A DNA stretch of 64,000 nt from Pseudomonas sp. PDM05 (GTDB lineage Bacteria > Pseudomonadota > Gammaproteobacteria > Pseudomonadales > Pseudomonadaceae): NCBI RefSeq assembly GCF_014851685.1, contig NZ_JACVAC010000001.1, forward strand, positions 620,001-684,000, read 5' to 3'. A program made the translations under genes and the position numbers. Below the pieces are notes generated by a model. The model did no database searches and was not told the DNA's origin. It was given only the letters and a program-made list of their open reading frames with translations. Positions 61,331 through 64,000 of this stretch are shown here, in pieces. The first letter of the stretch is position 1, and the number at the start of each line of letters is the position of its first letter.

Positions 61331-64000
61331 CGTTGCCGAACCGGACGAAATACACCGAAGGGTCACGCCTGGGCGTCCATTGCACACCGGCAATGATCTT
61401 CACCAGGCGCCCTTCTCTCATCGCCGCAGCGATCGGCGCATGGGCAGCAGCGATGGGTGTGGTGAAAAATCGTTGCCGGAACCATTCATCGGTCATTTGA
61501 ATGCCCACGCGGGCCTTTAGATCCAGCGAGCTGCCACTCGACCAGCGCGTCATGACGAAATACACCGTGTCGGATTGTGGGTGCGTGCAGTAGAAATCCG
61601 ATGCCAGCAAGGCGCCGGGACGTTTTTCCACCCTGTGCAAACTGAACCCCATCTGCTCAAGGTGCCTTCGAACCTGGCCCTGGGCCAAGTGACGTCGCTC
61701 GCTCAGATTGTGCTGCGTCGCGACTTGCAATGAAGCCTCGGGGGCCTGTGGCAAATGGAAGTCCAGGCGATCAAACCCTGGGGTCAGGCCTTCGTCGCCA
61801 ATGAAGATACTGGTTCTGGTCGAGCTCTCGATGGGTCGCAACAGCCTCAACAAATCGTCCGTCTGCCCAACGGCCGACGGGGCCAGCCATTTGTCGAGTG
61901 TCGCCCTGAGATCGAACCACTGGGTGGCGGTCAGCGTGCTGCGGCTGGAGTCCGACAGATGCAGCAGACGCTCCAGCAGAAAATGCCGACTGCCACGGGT
62001 CATCAAGGGAAAGGCCCGGTTCAACGACGCCGACACCGGTTCCGTAAACAACCCTTGATGCAACGTCCACACGCCATTGGCCCCCAGGGTCGCCGGGATC
62101 GGTTGGTGTGCAATGCCGGGCCCGGTCCAGTAGTACACGTCGATCGAGGCCGGGTGGACCACGGCATGGTTGGGCGTGATGAACACCAGGCGCTGCGACA
62201 CCCCCTCCTGCGCCTCGGGCAATAGCCGGTAATAACGAGTTCCCAGCCTCAACACGCTGAAGGCCTGGTCGGGCGTCGCGCTGGACACGGTAAAGATATT
62301 TCTTGGCGGGGTTGCTTCAACCAACGTCATTTCCGTCACGAACCCCCACGCCTGCCAACCGCCAGGCGCCTCTGGCGATTGACGTATCACTTGTTCCAGC
62401 AACGCTTGCGCGGGTCGGGCCCATTCAGTGGCAGCCGAAGACGAAGCCCAAGGTCGCCACGGGGCTGCACTGGGGCCTGGCTGCGGCTGCGGCGCATCGG
62501 CGCCCAGCAGCCACTCTCGCGGCTCATCGATGTACAGGATCAATTCATCCTGGCCGTCAGCTTGCTGGTTTCTGAAACGCAGCACCTGCTCATCCTTGCG
62601 CCGGTAGACCGGGTAGCGCTCGCTATCGATAACCACAAACTGCTCACCGTCCGTGATGTAGCTGCCTCTGTTCCCCGGGCCGTGCAACCGCAGCGCATCA
62701 CTGGGCAAGCCATCTTTCCTGTAACGCTCCAACAGCTTCAGCGGCCTGGGCATTGATCGCTTCAGGCCCGTCAGTGCCGGGCGCTGCGAAAAGCGCACCA
62801 TGGCATTGCGCATCGTCGCCCGTGCGGTCGCGGAGCCGGCGCTGGACAACCCCTTGGGGCCAGGCACCAATGCCGTCAGCACATCGACAAAGGCGATCAA
62901 CGTCAAAAAGGCCACGTCCACCGCCACCTTGGGATCGCCACTGTGGTGATAGTGCCGTGCGGCCAGCAGCAGCTCGTACACACTGATCCCTACGCCAATC
63001 AACGGAATAAACGACAGTACACCGCGCACCAGCGCCGAGCGCTGCTCACCCAGGCGCCGCTCGCGATACTCCGCCAAGGCCTGGGCGGAGCGGGCACTGG
63101 CCTGGCTACGATGCTGGATTTCAAACAACCGCGCATGTACCAGCAGCGCCACTGCATGGCTGTGGTCAGTGACGGCGATGTCCAGCCAACGTGGCGCAAC
63201 CGCCTGGATCTGCTCGCGAATCTGCGCCTCGATCTCCTCCGGCAACACGGACGCCACGCGATGCTGCACCTTGAACGAACGCACAAATCGGGCAACGGCC
63301 TCGCCTATCGTCAAGATAAAAAGGCCCTTCATGCGCAATCGCCTAAAGGTGCCCCGCGCCGATTCGGTTGACGGCGGCGCCCCGGGATAACTGGCCAACG
63401 CCTCGTGCGCCCAGCCAGGTGCAACCTGGCGCGCCAGCACCTTGATCGGCGCGGGCAAAGCACAGTCGCGGTTGAGGCTGTCCCTCATGGCATCCCAGTC
63501 CGGGTATTCGCTGATCACTGGAAACCCCTGCGCCGCCGGCCAATACACCACGCAGCGTTGCGATACCCGGTCAAACAACACCAGCATCCCGGCAATGTGC
63601 CGGTCATGCTCAAGGGTGTAGCCCACCAACCGGACGAAACACAGTTGCACGCAATGACCGTTGCGCGTCAGGTCGTCGGGGACGCGGGCGGCGATGGCGG
63701 TATTGAACAGACTGCGCCCCTGGGGGCTCAGGCCTTGCTGTTCGGCCGAAAACAGCTGCCATCGTGCGTGCTGCCGAACGACCCGGTAGCTGAGTGCAGG
63801 GCAAAGGCCAGGGTTGTCCGACTCCGGGTAAAACACCTGGCGGATGCGTGCTTCGTAATGCCCGCCGATGTCCAGGGCGGACAGGGTCTTGATCAGGTAG
63901 CGCACGCTCAGGCGGTCTTTCCAGGCGGGGTCCAGATAGCGGGCACGGTTCAGCCGCCACTCGGTCCATGGCGCCTGGGGGTCAAGGTTATGCAGGGCCA
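61278..64000 (-). CDS. C-terminal part of a giant DUF6543/dermonecrotic-toxin-like protein (partial)
   Basis: An open frame enters from the right edge and runs about 907 codons to TGA/TAA at 61278. The right-edge residues (EWRLNRARYLDPAWKDRLSV, GGHYEARIRQVFYP) belong to the DUF6543 'dermonecrotic toxin domain' type found in very large Pseudomonas proteins. A hydrophobic pair (about GVLSFIPLIGVGISVYELLL and VDVAFLTLIAFVDVLTALVP) follows, then a long helical C-terminus ending in a basic tail (RQQRPRYQKKRH). No leucine-rich repeats or ligase domain are visible in this part. Toxicity is inferred from the family name only. Confidence 0.6.
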   Translation of the reverse strand, partial: ALHNLDPQAPWTEWRLNRARYLDPAWKDRLSVRYLIKTLSALDIGGHYEARIRQVFYPESDNPGLCPALSYRVVRQHARWQLFSAEQQGLSPQGRSLFNTAIAARVPDDLTRNGHCVQLCFVRLVGYTLEHDRHIAGMLVLFDRVSQRCVVYWPAAQGFPVISEYPDWDAMRDSLNRDCALPAPIKVLARQVAPGWAHEALASYPGAPPSTESARGTFRRLRMKGLFILTIGEAVARFVRSFKVQHRVASVLPEEIEAQIREQIQAVAPRWLDIAVTDHSHAVALLVHARLFEIQHRSQASARSAQALAEYRERRLGEQRSALVRGVLSFIPLIGVGISVYELLLAARHYHHSGDPKVAVDVAFLTLIAFVDVLTALVPGPKGLSSAGSATARATMRNAMVRFSQRPALTGLKRSMPRPLKLLERYRKDGLPSDALRLHGPGNRGSYITDGEQFVVIDSERYPVYRRKDEQVLRFRNQQADGQDELILYIDEPREWLLGADAPQPQPGPSAAPWRPWASSSAATEWARPAQALLEQVIRQSPEAPGGWQAWGFVTEMTLVEATPPRNIFTVSSATPDQAFSVLRLGTRYYRLLPEAQEGVSQRLVFITPNHAVVHPASIDVYYWTGPGIAHQPIPATLGANGVWTLHQGLFTEPVSASLNRAFPLMTRGSRHFLLERLLHLSDSSRSTLTATQWFDLRATLDKWLAPSAVGQTDDLLRLLRPIESSTRTSIFIGDEGLTPGFDRLDFHLPQAPEASLQVATQHNLSERRHLAQGQVRRHLEQMGFSLHRVEKRPGALLASDFYCTHPQSDTVYFVMTRWSSGSSLDLKARVGIQMTDEWFRQRFFTTPIAAAHAPIAAAMREGRLVKIIAGVQWTPRRDPSVYFVRFGNVMPGARQQRPRYQKKRH

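Overview
The window is a stretch of a Pseudomonas chromosome, most likely from the P. fluorescens group. The evidence is the high GC content, strong Shine-Dalgarno sites, several copies of the fluorescens-type REP palindrome (core GGGAGCGGGCTTGCTCGCGA), the N-acetylglutaminylglutamine amide osmolyte operon, and a folE / Smr / isochorismatase-like / prmB / hydrolase / aroC / MFS gene order that resembles other pseudomonads as I remember them. No database search was possible. Names rest on motifs and remembered family sequences.

Layout. (1) 1-2127: the end of an unknown gene, then a DUF3857/transglutaminase-like protein. (2) 2130-10621: an accessory block ending at an intact tRNA-Asn. It holds an AraC regulator, a TonB-dependent siderophore receptor and two small unknown proteins. 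These are followed by a 3' fragment of tRNA-Asn inside a ~130 bp direct repeat, a Xre-RES toxin-antitoxin pair, several orphan immunity-like genes with short toxin-tail remnants, and a truncated ParA/Soj. I read this as layered, eroded mobile DNA at tRNA-Asn. (3) 10663-14847: LysR and lldD (divergent), a diguanylate cyclase, and a TenA/haem-oxygenase-like protein. (4) 14892-25648: a GGDEF-EAL protein, ABC exporter, DsbA-like protein, TrhO, BolA, DUF2059 protein, FumC, EamA transporter and thiolase. (5) 25948-35284: a two-domain polyphosphate:AMP phosphotransferase, MnmC, the NAGGN osmolyte operon, YheU and a CsrA paralogue. (6) 35537-43536: an SDR, a DUF3309 peptide, an LTA-synthase-like membrane enzyme, a PLDc_N peptide, an ankyrin-protein pair, a fatty acyl-CoA synthetase, a DUF3509 protein and a solo LuxR-type HTH protein. 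(7) 43747-52683: an acireductone-dioxygenase-like protein lacking two metal ligands, MFS, AroC, a hydrolase, PrmB, an isochorismatase-like protein with Ser in place of Cys, Smr, FolE and a glutaredoxin-like protein. (8) 52826-61330: an AtuA-type/CitMHS carboxylate operon with a divergent LysR, a GST, an aminotransferase with a divergent MarR, a purine permease and a LysE exporter. (9) 61278-64000: the C-terminal part of a very large DUF6543/dermonecrotic-toxin-like protein that runs off the right edge.

Most of the window is ordinary core genome. The unusual part is 2.1-10.6 kb. Three related terminator flanks (about 2150, 6960 and 10480) suggest repeated insertion beside tRNA-Asn. Inside it a ParA N-terminus appears to be joined in frame to a short toxin-like tail that overlaps the next gene, and a second copy of that tail overlaps another immunity-like gene. 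Elsewhere, two proteins keep their family fold but have lost catalytic or metal-binding residues, and REP palindromes sit in most of the longer intergenic gaps.
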